From the NCBI RefSeq assembly GCF_039537585.1, contig NZ_BAABAU010000002.1, forward strand, positions 30,413 through 94,412: 64,000 bases of DNA. Reading direction: 5' to 3'. Position numbers and translations under genes: made by a program. Shown here piece after piece: positions 25,193 to 33,241 of the stretch. Below the pieces are notes generated by a model. The model saw only the letters and a list, made by a program, of their open reading frames with translations, ran no database searches and was not told the DNA's origin. Source of the DNA: Frondihabitans peucedani (GTDB lineage Bacteria > Actinomycetota > Actinomycetes > Actinomycetales > Microbacteriaceae). Position 1 is the first letter of the stretch. Every line of letters begins with the position of its first letter.

Positions 25193-26398
25193 ATGACCGC
25201 TGTGCTGCTCGCGTTCGCGATCACCTTGCTGATCGCGATCCTGATTTCGGGGTTTGCGAACCGGACCATTTTGTCCACCACGGTCCTGTTCCTGGTCGCC
25301 GGGTTCCTCCTCGGCCACGGCATGCTCAGCGTCATCACCCTGCAACCCGGCGACCCCGCCGTGTCCACCCTGTCCGAAATCGCCCTCTTCACGGTCCTGT
25401 TCACCGACGGGCAACTCATCGGGATCAAAGACCTCCGAGGCGCCTACCGGCTCCCCGGACGGGCACTGCTGTTCGGGATGCCGCTGACCTTCGGTGTGAG
25501 TGCCGTGCTTGGCGTGTTCGTGGCTAGTTTGTCGTGGCCGGAAGCGTTCCTGGTCGCGGCCGTGTTGGCGCCGACGGATCCGGTGTTCGCGTCCGCGATC
25601 GTCGGCCGGGTCGAGATCCCCTACCGCCTCCGGCACCTGCTCAGTGTCGAATCCGGATTCAACGACGGCCTCGCCCTCCCCGTGGTCCTGATCCTGATCG
25701 CCTCTAGCGGTGGCCCCACCGTTGATCTCCCGACCCTGATCATCGACCTCGCCGCCGGCATCGGAATCGGCGTCGGTGTCCCCGTCGCGGTCCGCCTGCT
25801 GGCGGCGTTGCCGTTCTTCGGCGCCACCAAGCTCTACACAGTGCTGGCGCCAGTGGCAACAGGACTTTTGGTTTTCGGGGTGACCGCGGCCACGGGCGCG
25901 AACCCGTATCTTGCCGCGTTCAGTGCGGGGATCACGATCGCTAGCGTCGCACCCGAAGCCCGCGACGCATTTAGAGAGTTCGGGGAGATCATTAGCGAAC
26001 TCGTGAAACTGTTCGCCATCTTGATCTTCGGCGCCCTCATCACCCCCACGATCCTCGCGGACGTGCCCATCAGCGGCTACCTCTTCGCCGTGTTGTTGCT
26101 GATCGTTGCCCGCCCGATCGGTGTCGAGCTCGCCCTGCTGCGGAGTGAGCTCGGATGGCAGGAACGCCTCACCGCCTCCTGGTTCGGACCGAAAGGATTC
26201 GCCTCCGTCCTCTACGGGCTCCTCGTCCTTGAAAGCGGCGCCGTGCACTCGGCGGCGTTGTTCCACCTGATCGTGATCGCGATCGCTGTCTCCATCGTGG
26301 CGCACTCGTCCACTGACGTCCCGATCGCGGCGGCGTTCTCTCGGATGGAGAAAGAACTGCCCGCTACGACGAAGCCCCAACGGATTGACTCCGCTTGA
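25193..26398 (+). CDS. Cation/proton antiporter, CPA1 type (NhaP-like)
   Basis: About 401 residues with 11-12 membrane helices. Seen: FANRTILSTTVLFLVAGFLLG at the start, the ion-binding motif LAPTDPVFASAIVG with the conserved Asp, VESGFNDGLALP with Glu and Asp, and WFGPKGFAS near the end. It would exchange Na+ or K+ for protons. AAGGA precedes the ATG. The last 55 codons recur as a detached copy at about 31.9 kb, beyond the rhodopsin cassette, which points to a duplication. A proton-linked antiporter beside a light-driven proton pump is functionally suggestive. Confidence 0.9.
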   Translation: MTAVLLAFAITLLIAILISGFANRTILSTTVLFLVAGFLLGHGMLSVITLQPGDPAVSTLSEIALFTVLFTDGQLIGIKDLRGAYRLPGRALLFGMPLTFGVSAVLGVFVASLSWPEAFLVAAVLAPTDPVFASAIVGRVEIPYRLRHLLSVESGFNDGLALPVVLILIASSGGPTVDLPTLIIDLAAGIGIGVGVPVAVRLLAALPFFGATKLYTVLAPVATGLLVFGVTAATGANPYLAAFSAGITIASVAPEARDAFREFGEIISELVKLFAILIFGALITPTILADVPISGYLFAVLLLIVARPIGVELALLRSELGWQERLTASWFGPKGFASVLYGLLVLESGAVHSAALFHLIVIAIAVSIVAHSSTDVPIAAAFSRMEKELPATTKPQRIDSA

Positions 26399-26417
26399 TC
26401 TTGAGAAGCAGAGAAAG

Positions 26418-26549
26418 CTATTCGTTGCTCGAGGACGACGACTCGGTTGTGGTCGATTCCGTGTGCGTCGTGGTGGTCGTTTTCTTCGTCGTGTCCCCGT
26501 CTTGGGTGTGAGTGGTGGCCTCTGTCGTTGTATTTTCGTCGTCGCTCAT
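26418..26549 (-). CDS. Possible Thr/Ser-rich acidic peptide (43 aa)
   Basis: A very short frame starting MSDDENTTTEATT and ending in a run of Ser. Composition is extreme (mostly Thr, Ser, Glu, Asp, Lys), as in disordered stress peptides. No clear ribosome site. It is convergent to the antiporter gene. Confidence 0.4.
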   Translation of the reverse strand: MSDDENTTTEATTHTQDGDTTKKTTTTTHTESTTTESSSSSNE

Positions 26550-26703
26550 GGGTGCACCGTACTCGGAAGGCATCGGACGTCGCTCGCGCCGCTGAGAACG
26601 GAGCCGGTGTCTTCGTTGGCCTCGTAGGAGAGCAAAACCCTGACGGTTTTTGTCGCAACTTGGGAAGACTGCAGACGGCCACAGGTTGGTAGCCACCGGT
26701 CAC

Positions 26704-27733
26704 TCAAGGTCCGCTGCGGCCGCCGACTCGCTCGTGGGGTGCCGGACGGTTGCGGAGCTGTTCGCCGTCGTGGATGACGTCGGCTTTCTGCTGCTCGCGC
26801 TTTCGGATGCCCCTGTCATCGCGCAAGGGAAGCTGAAGGTTTTTTTCGGAGGGCAGTCCCTCTCGGAGTTGCCTTGCCCTTAAGGTTTCGGTGTCGATTT
26901 CGGCGCCGAAGAGTACCGCGAGGTTCAGGATCCAGATCCACAACACCAACACGATGACCCCGCCGATGGTTCCGTAGGTTTTTTTTGTTGTAGTGAGAGA
27001 AGTTCGCAACGTAGAACGCGAACCCGGCCGACGCGACCGCCATCCCGGCGAGGGCGATGACTGCCCCGATACTCGTCCACCGGGCCTTCGGCGGAACCAC
27101 GTTCGGGGTGACGCGATACAGCATCGCCAGGACCGCGATCCCGAGCGCCACCAGCAGCGGCCAGCGGAGAATGCCCCATACGATCACCGCCGTTTCGCCC
27201 AGACCGACGAGCTCCCCGAGGGTCTCTGCGATGGGTCCGGAGATGACGAGGACAACCCCCATGATGGCGATCACGATCAGCAAAGCAACCGTCACGGCCA
27301 ACATGACGGGGGCGACGACCCAGAATGGGCGGCCCTCCTCGACCCGGTAGACCCGGTTCATCGCGCGGGAGAACGCGCGTACGTACCCGGACGCGGACCA
27401 CAACGCTGCAAGAATTCCCACGAGGAGAGCGAAGCCCGCGCTGGGGGAGGCGATGAGCTGCTCAATGGGTTGTTGCAGCAACGCGACGGCAGTTGTTGGT
27501 GCGACGCTTTGGACGATGTTCAGAAGGGCCGTGGTCGTGGCCTTGGCCTGACCAACGACGCCAAGAAGGCCCACGATCGCTAGCAGCGCCGGGAAGACGG
27601 ACAAGAGCGCGTGGTACGTGAGGACCGCGGCCAGGTCGGTGCATCGGTCCCACAAGAATTCCTGGGCGGCACGCCGAACAACATGCAACCAGATCCGTCT
27701 TTTCAGCTGTGAGAGCAAATCGGTGTCCGCCAC
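26704..27733 (-). CDS. YihY/virulence factor BrkB family membrane protein, frameshifted in an A8 tract
   Basis: The first 250 residues have the YihY pattern: DLAAVLTYHALLSVFPALLA, GYVRAFSRAMNRVYRVEE, and six hydrophobic helices. At 26979-26986 (eight A on the coding strand) the frame HYNKKNLR diverges from the family sequence. With seven A it would read HYNKKTYGTIGGVIVLVLW, and the downstream frame indeed continues IWILNLAVLFGAEIDTE to a stop at 26704. Thus the gene is intact except for one base in a homopolymer: a sequencing error, slippage site or recent mutation. These proteins are inner-membrane and of uncertain function. Confidence 0.78.
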
Positions 27734-27939
27734 GTGCTTGAGTGCTCTTTTCCCTTTGCCCCCGGCAGTATTACGCCGTGCGATGTCGCCGTTGTCCGTG
27801 CAACACCCGTGACGCGGACGAAGCAGTAATGCTCAGCGCGCCCGGGATGAGTGCGTGTCTTGGTGCCGCCCGAACATGAGTGGCGGGTGGTGGTCCTTGC
27901 TTCGAACCATGCCTTGGATGACCTCGTGTGGGAATGTTC

Positions 27940-29064
27940 TCATAACGTACTTTGTAGGCAGCCGCTAGGGGCGGCAGGATCGGCCTTCTCTGCGCAGGTA
28001 GAGCCAATCTCTTTTCGTTCTCTTCTTATCCTGGTGGTGACATATTGCTGGCGATCCATCCAGGTGACGACCGCAGCGTGGGGGCTGGTAAGGACCGCTA
28101 TCAGCACGAGGTAGGTACCGAGGTTCATGGTACGGAGGGTCGCGGCAAGGCCGACGAGCAGTCCGATCGCGATCACGGTGATTGGCCATGCTTGCCGGAG
28201 GAATCGAGCTAATGGGCGTAGAAGCAAACCCTTTTGGAGGTCACGATGGGAATCCTGGTCGGTGAGTTCCAAGCGGAGAATGTGGCGGACAGAGTGCCAG
28301 AGCGTGAAGTAGAGACCGACCGCGAGCACTGGTGGGACGACGGCGAAAAAGGCGATCAAGACGATCATTTCGCTGATGTGGCGCCGCAGGGGCTGGTGTG
28401 AACGGTGGAGGATGAAGGTGGACGCCAGCGCCAGGACGAGGACAACGATTCCGGCACAGATGCGGATGCCGGGGGAAGTTAACGCGCCAAGCACGAGGGC
28501 ATGATCCGTGCCTGTGGAGCGGGCCGTTTGGTTGATGACGTTTGCGTAGGAGGCGGGGTGGCAAGCGAGGGGCACCAGCATCGGGAGTGCCCCGCGAAGC
28601 GCGACGGTAATGCCGGAGCCGATTCGAGTGGGGGCGGCGTTGCCAAAGAAGTGATCGATGTAGAGATCTCCTTGTCCCCAGTGGAACCACGTCAGCAGGA
28701 GAAATAGTGCGAACCCGCATAACGGGTTCAGCGCCCAGATAGCTGCTGTTGCACCCCCGACAACCAGGTAGGTGATCACGATGACGGCGATCGACTGCCA
28801 GGTGCGCGTTCCCGGTCGTAGACGCGCAGGGACGAGGTGATCTAGGGCGCCGTGAGGTAGACCGAACACGACGATGCTGATGGCGAAGGGGATCAGTTGA
28901 ATGGCCATCGGGATCGGACGGCCGGCCAGGGCGAGCGCGGCGGCGGTCACGGTGACGAGGACCAGTGTGACGGTCACTGGAGTGAGGACCCAGCGAATAA
29001 TCAGGTGGCGGAGTGAGTCGTCTACCGGGCCTGAGGGGTTTGTTTTGACCGTAGTGGCGGTCAT
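27940..29064 (-). CDS. blh: Beta-carotene 15,15'-dioxygenase, Brp/Blh family
   Basis: A 374-residue integral membrane protein that splits beta-carotene into two retinals, the chromophore of the rhodopsin encoded upstream. Diagnostic motifs: FGLPHGALDH (about residues 67-76), TWFHWGQGD, LWHSVRHI and SPHAAVVTW, supplying the iron-binding His. Its ATG overlaps the crtY stop (ATGA), so it is the third gene of the operon. The C-terminal 30 residues after DRQQYVTTR are an extra, charged tail. Confidence 0.93.
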   Translation of the reverse strand: MTATTVKTNPSGPVDDSLRHLIIRWVLTPVTVTLVLVTVTAAALALAGRPIPMAIQLIPFAISIVVFGLPHGALDHLVPARLRPGTRTWQSIAVIVITYLVVGGATAAIWALNPLCGFALFLLLTWFHWGQGDLYIDHFFGNAAPTRIGSGITVALRGALPMLVPLACHPASYANVINQTARSTGTDHALVLGALTSPGIRICAGIVVLVLALASTFILHRSHQPLRRHISEMIVLIAFFAVVPPVLAVGLYFTLWHSVRHILRLELTDQDSHRDLQKGLLLRPLARFLRQAWPITVIAIGLLVGLAATLRTMNLGTYLVLIAVLTSPHAAVVTWMDRQQYVTTRIRRERKEIGSTCAEKADPAAPSGCLQSTL

Positions 29065-30326
29065 GCGGGGACCAATCGAAGCCGCTCCAAGAAAGTGGTC
29101 CAGGCAGCGCGGATGAAGCGTCGTTTCGGGAGGACGGCGATGATTCGGAGCTCGTCGAGGACGGTGGAATGTTCGGTGAGGAAACGGACAGTGAGGGGAC
29201 CAGGGAGTCGGCCAAAAAGGCGTTGGAATGTGTCGGGTGCGTGTTCTGGTTGGTCTCGGAGAAATCGCAGGAAGATCGCATCCAAGAGCCGCGTCCGCCA
29301 AGAGTCCGTGATGAGGGGGACGGGTGACCCGTCCCGGATCGCCTCGGCCGTTCTAGTGGCGTGCTGTTGGATGCGGGTGAACGCGTATCCGGTGCTGGGA
29401 CGGGTGGCGCCGGCACGGACACCGATCGCGGGAACCGAACCACGCGCTGGGGGAGTGTCGGTCATGGGAATGTTGCCGGCCTCTTGTGCGGTGACTTCCC
29501 ACTCGTGTGCTTGGAGGCCCCACCGACTGGTCAGGTAGGAATTGATGACGTTCCGGAAGGGTTCGTCGCCGTGCGAGTCGGGCCTGAACTCGGTGCACTC
29601 GACGAGCGCATCCGTCGGGCTGACCGGGAGCACGTACATGAACTGCACCGGCCCGTTGGGGGCCTGAACGGTGAAGTCCATCAGAGTCACCGTGCTGGTG
29701 TCGAACACGGGTTTGGTGGTGTGCACCCACAGGCCTAGGAAGCGTTGCTGCAACCGGGTACGCCCCTCCGGGACGGGGTCGAGGTGTGCAGGCCCACGCC
29801 CATCGAGGGTGGTCGGCGCCGTGACAGTGCCAAGGGCGGTGGAGGTGACGAACGAGTTGGATTCCTGGCGCACATCGGCGATATGGAGGCCGGCGACCGT
29901 CGCTGCCGCGCCGGTGTGAGTAAGTCTGCGGGTCATCGCCTGGCGGTAGTCAGCCGCGTGAATCATTCGATATGGATGGTGAGGGTCGGAGCCGATGGAC
30001 GTTCCGGTGGAGGTTCGGATTTCCCATTGGTCCCAGGTGCCCGTGACGGCCTCGGGGACGGGGTTTTCTCCTTGATCCCAGAAACACCAGGTGCGCGGGT
30101 CGGGGCCGGTTCTTCCATCCAGGACCACGACACTTTGATCCGGCAGGAGGCGGTGCAAGGCCACGGCTGTGGCAAGGCCCGCGCACCCACCGCCGAGGAT
30201 CGCGATGTCCGCAGCGACCGGGAATATATTCTCCCGGACCGCTCGGCGGAGGAAGCCCCGTTGAGGAGTCCCCTTCGCCGAGGCGGTCGTGGTGGCGGTA
30301 CCGGACGGGTCAGTGCCGAGCGTCAT
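29061..30326 (-). CDS. crtY: Lycopene beta-cyclase (CrtY type)
   Basis: About 421 residues, FAD-binding. Seen: AADIAILGGGCAGLATAVAL near residue 40, the cyclase run TWCFWDQGE, and PVSPTDALVECTEF plus GSVPAIGVRAGATRPSTGYAF in the C-terminal half. It converts lycopene to beta-carotene, the substrate of Blh. The ATG overlaps the end of the rhodopsin gene by 17 bases. Genes for phytoene synthase and desaturase are not here, so precursors must come from chromosomal genes. Confidence 0.93.
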   Translation of the reverse strand: MTLGTDPSGTATTTASAKGTPQRGFLRRAVRENIFPVAADIAILGGGCAGLATAVALHRLLPDQSVVVLDGRTGPDPRTWCFWDQGENPVPEAVTGTWDQWEIRTSTGTSIGSDPHHPYRMIHAADYRQAMTRRLTHTGAAATVAGLHIADVRQESNSFVTSTALGTVTAPTTLDGRGPAHLDPVPEGRTRLQQRFLGLWVHTTKPVFDTSTVTLMDFTVQAPNGPVQFMYVLPVSPTDALVECTEFRPDSHGDEPFRNVINSYLTSRWGLQAHEWEVTAQEAGNIPMTDTPPARGSVPAIGVRAGATRPSTGYAFTRIQQHATRTAEAIRDGSPVPLITDSWRTRLLDAIFLRFLRDQPEHAPDTFQRLFGRLPGPLTVRFLTEHSTVLDELRIIAVLPKRRFIRAAWTTFLERLRLVPA

Positions 30327-31209
30327 GCTCAGCGTGTGCTTCGCTCCACCGCATTTGCGGGGCAACACCATCGGACAGCTTCTCCGAGGACACCCAGACG
30401 GCCTCCGGCAGGGTGTCGACGCCGAGGGTGACGTCCTGGGAGGAGCGAATCTTGGCAATCTTGTGGATCATCGTTCCGAAACCGACCTTCGCGATGATGT
30501 CCGCTATGGAAAGGATGACCTGCATCCAGGTGATGATGGCTCCGCCGTGACCCCAGCCCTGGAGACCGAAGATCACCGGGTACGCCAGCCACGTCACGAC
30601 CAGAAGCATGCCAGCGTTGCGAAGGGTGGCGGCAGCTTCCGTGCCGGCGAGATCGCGGCGGCCCTTGACGACGATGTAGACGATGAGGACGTACAGGATC
30701 ACCATGAAGATGCCAGAGATGATGCCCCATAGCCACAGGGCGCCCATTTTCGTTCCCGAGTCGACGACGACCCCACCGATATAGCCGGTAGAAATCATTA
30801 GGAACGCGGCGCCGACGCCGATGACCCGGAGCCGACGCGCCGCGGCCCCCGCCAGGGTGGCAACAGCGAGCAGTTCGATGATCAAAAGTGGGACGGTGAC
30901 TGTCCAATCGAAGTATCTGGGCGCCCAGGACAGGAGTGCGTTCGCATTCGGGATCCACATGTTCCCGCGACGCTGGTACCCAATCGCGAATTCGACCACG
31001 AGAAGCACGTAAGACAAGAAAGCGATCCCGGTGATGGCCATCCCGGCGTAAATGCCGCCTCGGTACCTCGAGGTGACCTCGTTACGGGATGTCCAGGACT
31101 TGACGAAGAATGCAAACAGCGCCAGGCCGGCCACGGAGAGGGCGTAGATGATGATCGAGTGTTCCGCGAGGGTCAGGTGTGCTTGCCAGGGTGAGAGTGA
31201 GTCTTGCAT
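30310..31209 (-). CDS. Light-driven proton-pump-type microbial rhodopsin
   Basis: A 299-residue seven-helix rhodopsin. In helix C, RYFDWTVTVPLLIIELL gives the DTE triad (Asp101, Thr105, Glu112) of outward proton pumps; Leu109 matches the green-tuning position of proteorhodopsin. Helix G has ADIIAKVGFG with Schiff-base Lys241 and counter-ion Asp237; helix F has TWLAYPVIF. The C-terminal 50 residues are hydrophilic. GAAAGG precedes the ATG. It heads the operon with crtY and blh, so pump, pigment and chromophore synthesis are co-expressed. Gly162 in helix E could open a carotenoid-antenna window, but that alignment is uncertain. Confidence 0.93.
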   Translation of the reverse strand: MQDSLSPWQAHLTLAEHSIIIYALSVAGLALFAFFVKSWTSRNEVTSRYRGGIYAGMAITGIAFLSYVLLVVEFAIGYQRRGNMWIPNANALLSWAPRYFDWTVTVPLLIIELLAVATLAGAAARRLRVIGVGAAFLMISTGYIGGVVVDSGTKMGALWLWGIISGIFMVILYVLIVYIVVKGRRDLAGTEAAATLRNAGMLLVVTWLAYPVIFGLQGWGHGGAIITWMQVILSIADIIAKVGFGTMIHKIAKIRSSQDVTLGVDTLPEAVWVSSEKLSDGVAPQMRWSEAHAEHDARH

Positions 31210-31271
31210 CAGAGCCTTTCGGGGTCGAAGAAAGTGAGATCACCTAAAGCTTGCTCTGTGACAAGTGTTTG

Positions 31272-31288
31272 CGTCCAAAAAGTGGACG
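31272..31288. promoter_or_regulatory. Palindrome in the rhodopsin/MarR divergent promoter
   Basis: CGTCCA - 5 bases - TGGACG lies about 60 bases upstream of the rhodopsin start. It is a plausible regulator-binding half of a two-site operator together with the stronger palindrome next to it. Confidence 0.5.
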
Positions 31289-31305
31289 ACATTCCCACCA
31301 TTCGG

Positions 31306-31322
31306 GGGACAAATATTGTCCC
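31306..31322. promoter_or_regulatory. Probable MarR-type operator between rhodopsin operon and regulator gene
   Basis: A perfect 17-base palindrome, GGGACAA-ATA-TTGTCCC, of the size and symmetry bound by MarR dimers. It sits between the two divergent start codons (about 97 bases from rhodopsin, 51 from the regulator). It should control both directions. A further inverted repeat CTAAGCAA ... TTGCTTAG spans 31322-31364. Confidence 0.7.
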
Positions 31323-31372
31323 TAAGCAAGTGTCGGGGGATTTTTCCTGAAGCAGGTTGCTTAGAATCAACC

Positions 31373-31846
31373 ATGATGACTGACAATGATCAAGACATTG
31401 ACGTCCTTCTGGCGGGTTCCATAGCGGCTTTCGGATTGATCGCGAAGTCTCTCGCGCCAGCTTTGGAACGTGTGACCATGCAGCAATACCGCGTACTCGT
31501 CCTCCTAGGGACCCGAGGCCCCATGCGCAGCTCCGATCTTGCGCTGGAGTTGGGCCTTTTGGCCTCTGGTATCACGAGGATCGTCAATCGGCTTATCGGT
31601 GCTGGATATGTGCTCAAGCAGGCGGGACAGAAAAGCCGGCGTGAGGTGATCGTCACCGCCACGGACAGCGGGTTAGCACTCGTGAGGGACGCTCTTGACC
31701 GGCGCCGAGAAGAACTCAGCACCCTCCTGACGGTTCTGAGCGCCCCTGACCGGAAGGCTCTTGTTCGGGCATCTCGAGCACTCGCTTCGGCTCTAGACGG
31801 TGATGAAGATCTCGGTCACCGAATACTGACTAATCGACATTCCTAG
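31373..31846 (+). CDS. MarR-family transcriptional regulator of the rhodopsin operon (inferred target)
   Basis: About 157 residues with the MarR winged helix: MQQYRVLVLLGTRGPMRSSD, recognition helix LLASGITRIVNRLIGAGYV, and wing KSRREVIVTATDSG. No cysteine sensor pair is evident, so the ligand is unknown; a carotenoid, retinal or redox signal would make sense. Two adjacent ATGs are possible starts. It is divergent from the rhodopsin-crtY-blh operon, with palindromic operators between. Confidence 0.85.
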   Translation: MMTDNDQDIDVLLAGSIAAFGLIAKSLAPALERVTMQQYRVLVLLGTRGPMRSSDLALELGLLASGITRIVNRLIGAGYVLKQAGQKSRREVIVTATDSGLALVRDALDRRREELSTLLTVLSAPDRKALVRASRALASALDGDEDLGHRILTNRHS

Positions 31847-31907
31847 GCCAGAGCTCAAATTGATCAGCGTCGATATTTTGGACCCGTCCTCGGAGCCGCG
31901 AGCCTTC

Positions 31908-32099
31908 TCCGTTCTTTACGGGCTCCTTGTCCTTGAAAGCGGTGCCGTGCACTCGGCGGCGTTAATCCACCTGATCGTGATCGCGATCGCTGTGTCGATC
32001 GTGGCGCACTCGTCCACCGACGTCCCCATCGCGGCGGCGTTTTCTCGGATGGAGAAAGAACTGCCGGCGCCTACGTTTCGTGAAGTGGACGTCGCTTGA
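31908..32099 (+). pseudogene. Detached 3' end of a CPA1 antiporter gene
   Basis: About 165 bases are nearly identical to the 3' end of the antiporter gene at 25.2-26.4 kb, encoding YGLLVLESGAVHSAAL and SSTDVPIAAAFSRMEKELP. The upstream part of the gene is missing. Differences are mostly single bases at codon third positions, so the copy is a diverged homologue rather than an assembly duplicate. It marks the right boundary of the phototrophy block. Confidence 0.85.
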
Positions 32100-32264
32100 T
32101 CACGGAGCGATTGGATGGCCAAGCCGATGCCGGAAAAGGACGATCCGGTCGTTGTCCATTCCCCCAATGGTTAGGTCGACTTCGTCGTCGCCTCCCGGTC
32201 CCAGTCGTGGGAGTCGGTGGTGGTTTCTGCGGTCTACCCCTGAAGTGGGGGTCCCTAGTTTCAT
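32100..32264 (-). CDS. Possible small protein (54 aa)
   Basis: A frame with credible composition (MKLGTPTSGVDRRNHH at the start; GGDDEVDLTIGGMDNDRIVL in the middle). It is convergent to the antiporter fragment, as the 43-residue frame is to the intact antiporter. No ribosome site is evident. Confidence 0.3.
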   Translation of the reverse strand: MKLGTPTSGVDRRNHHRLPRLGPGGDDEVDLTIGGMDNDRIVLFRHRLGHPIAP

Positions 32265-32347
32265 GCATTGGCATAGAGTTCGGTGTGCGTGACCGATCTG
32301 TTTCACGAGACGTATCGGCCACGGCTCCTTGGCCGGCAAGGACATTC

Positions 32348-32941
32348 ATGACTCTCGCCTCCGCCATTCCTGCCGATACCCCTCGGACGGACAACGACCT
32401 TCTCGTCCTCGTTGCCGAGGGGAATCGTGACGCGTTCGCGGTGCTCTACGACCGGCTCAGCAGCCGCGTGTTCGGCCTGGTGAAACGCGTCCTGATCGAC
32501 CCGGCGCAATCTGAAGAAGTCACCCAGGACGTGTTCCTTGAGCTGTGGCAGAGCGCGTCCCGGTTCGACCCGGCGAAGGGCAATGCGGCGGCATGGGTGT
32601 TGACGATGACGCACCGCCGCGCCATCGATCGAGTTCGGGCCTCCCAAGCCAGCCGCACCCGGGATCTTGCTGTAGGTATCCGCGACTATCAGGACAGCGG
32701 GGAGGACTTCGTTGAGCAGGTCGAAACGCGGTCGGAGCATGAGCGCGTCACCAAGGCCATGCGGCAGCTCACTGACGTTCAACAGCAAGCGTTGCAGCTG
32801 ACGTACTTTCAGGGCCTGACGCATAAAGAGGCTGCTCTGGTGGCCGGGGCACCGGTCGGAACCATGAAAACACGCCTCCGTGACAGCCTCATCGCCCTTC
32901 GGAAGCTGGTTGATGTTTCCCTCCCGCAGTCGGCGGCCTGA
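32348..32941 (+). CDS. sigK: ECF sigma factor, SigK-like
   Basis: A 197-residue ECF sigma factor. Region 2 (DAFAVLYDRLSSRVFGLVKR, then EEVTQDVFLELWQ and AWVLTMTHRRAIDRVRA) recognises -10 DNA; region 4 (QQALQLTYFQGLTHKEAALV, then PVGTMKTRLRDSLIALRKL) recognises -35. The order of motifs matches the SigK/RskA group. AAGGAC precedes the ATG. The anti-sigma gene that normally follows is missing: after the stop there is only a hairpin and then the IS3 element. Release from control, or control by a chromosomal anti-sigma factor, is possible. Confidence 0.9.
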   Translation: MTLASAIPADTPRTDNDLLVLVAEGNRDAFAVLYDRLSSRVFGLVKRVLIDPAQSEEVTQDVFLELWQSASRFDPAKGNAAAWVLTMTHRRAIDRVRASQASRTRDLAVGIRDYQDSGEDFVEQVETRSEHERVTKAMRQLTDVQQQALQLTYFQGLTHKEAALVAGAPVGTMKTRLRDSLIALRKLVDVSLPQSAA

Positions 32942-33033
32942 CCAACGCTTCACCGCAACGTTGATGATCACGTCGCCAGGCTCAACATCGTCGCCCCTCG
33001 GGTGAGTTTGTCTTCGGCGGCAGCTTCGTGAAG

Positions 33034-33085
33034 GGCAGGGCCCGCCCGCATCGCGTGTGGGGGAGTGGCGGGGGCGGGTCCTGCC
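33034..33085 (+). terminator. Strong hairpin after the sigma factor gene
   Basis: Fourteen-base arms GGCAGGGCCCGCCC and GGGCGGGTCCTGCC (one G-T pair) enclose a 24-base loop about 90 bases after the sigK stop. It is a likely terminator, lacking a T run as is usual in high-G+C actinobacteria. Confidence 0.6.
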
Positions 33086-33241
33086 GGTCTAGGGGCCCGG
33101 AGAGACTGAGCCGGCCGGGTTGTCGACGGCTAGGGCGATTGCCGTGCCAGCAGAAGGCGACAGCGTGTGCCTTGCCTGATCGGTTGCCGGTTGACTTACT
33201 GGATCCATGGGGACTGCTGAGGGTTTAGTTGACTCGGTTTC

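Noticed and set aside
25097..26380. A 427-codon open frame antisense to the antiporter
   Set aside because: Extreme Asp/Glu/Gln/Arg composition and exact overlap with a motif-complete antiporter mark it as a shadow.
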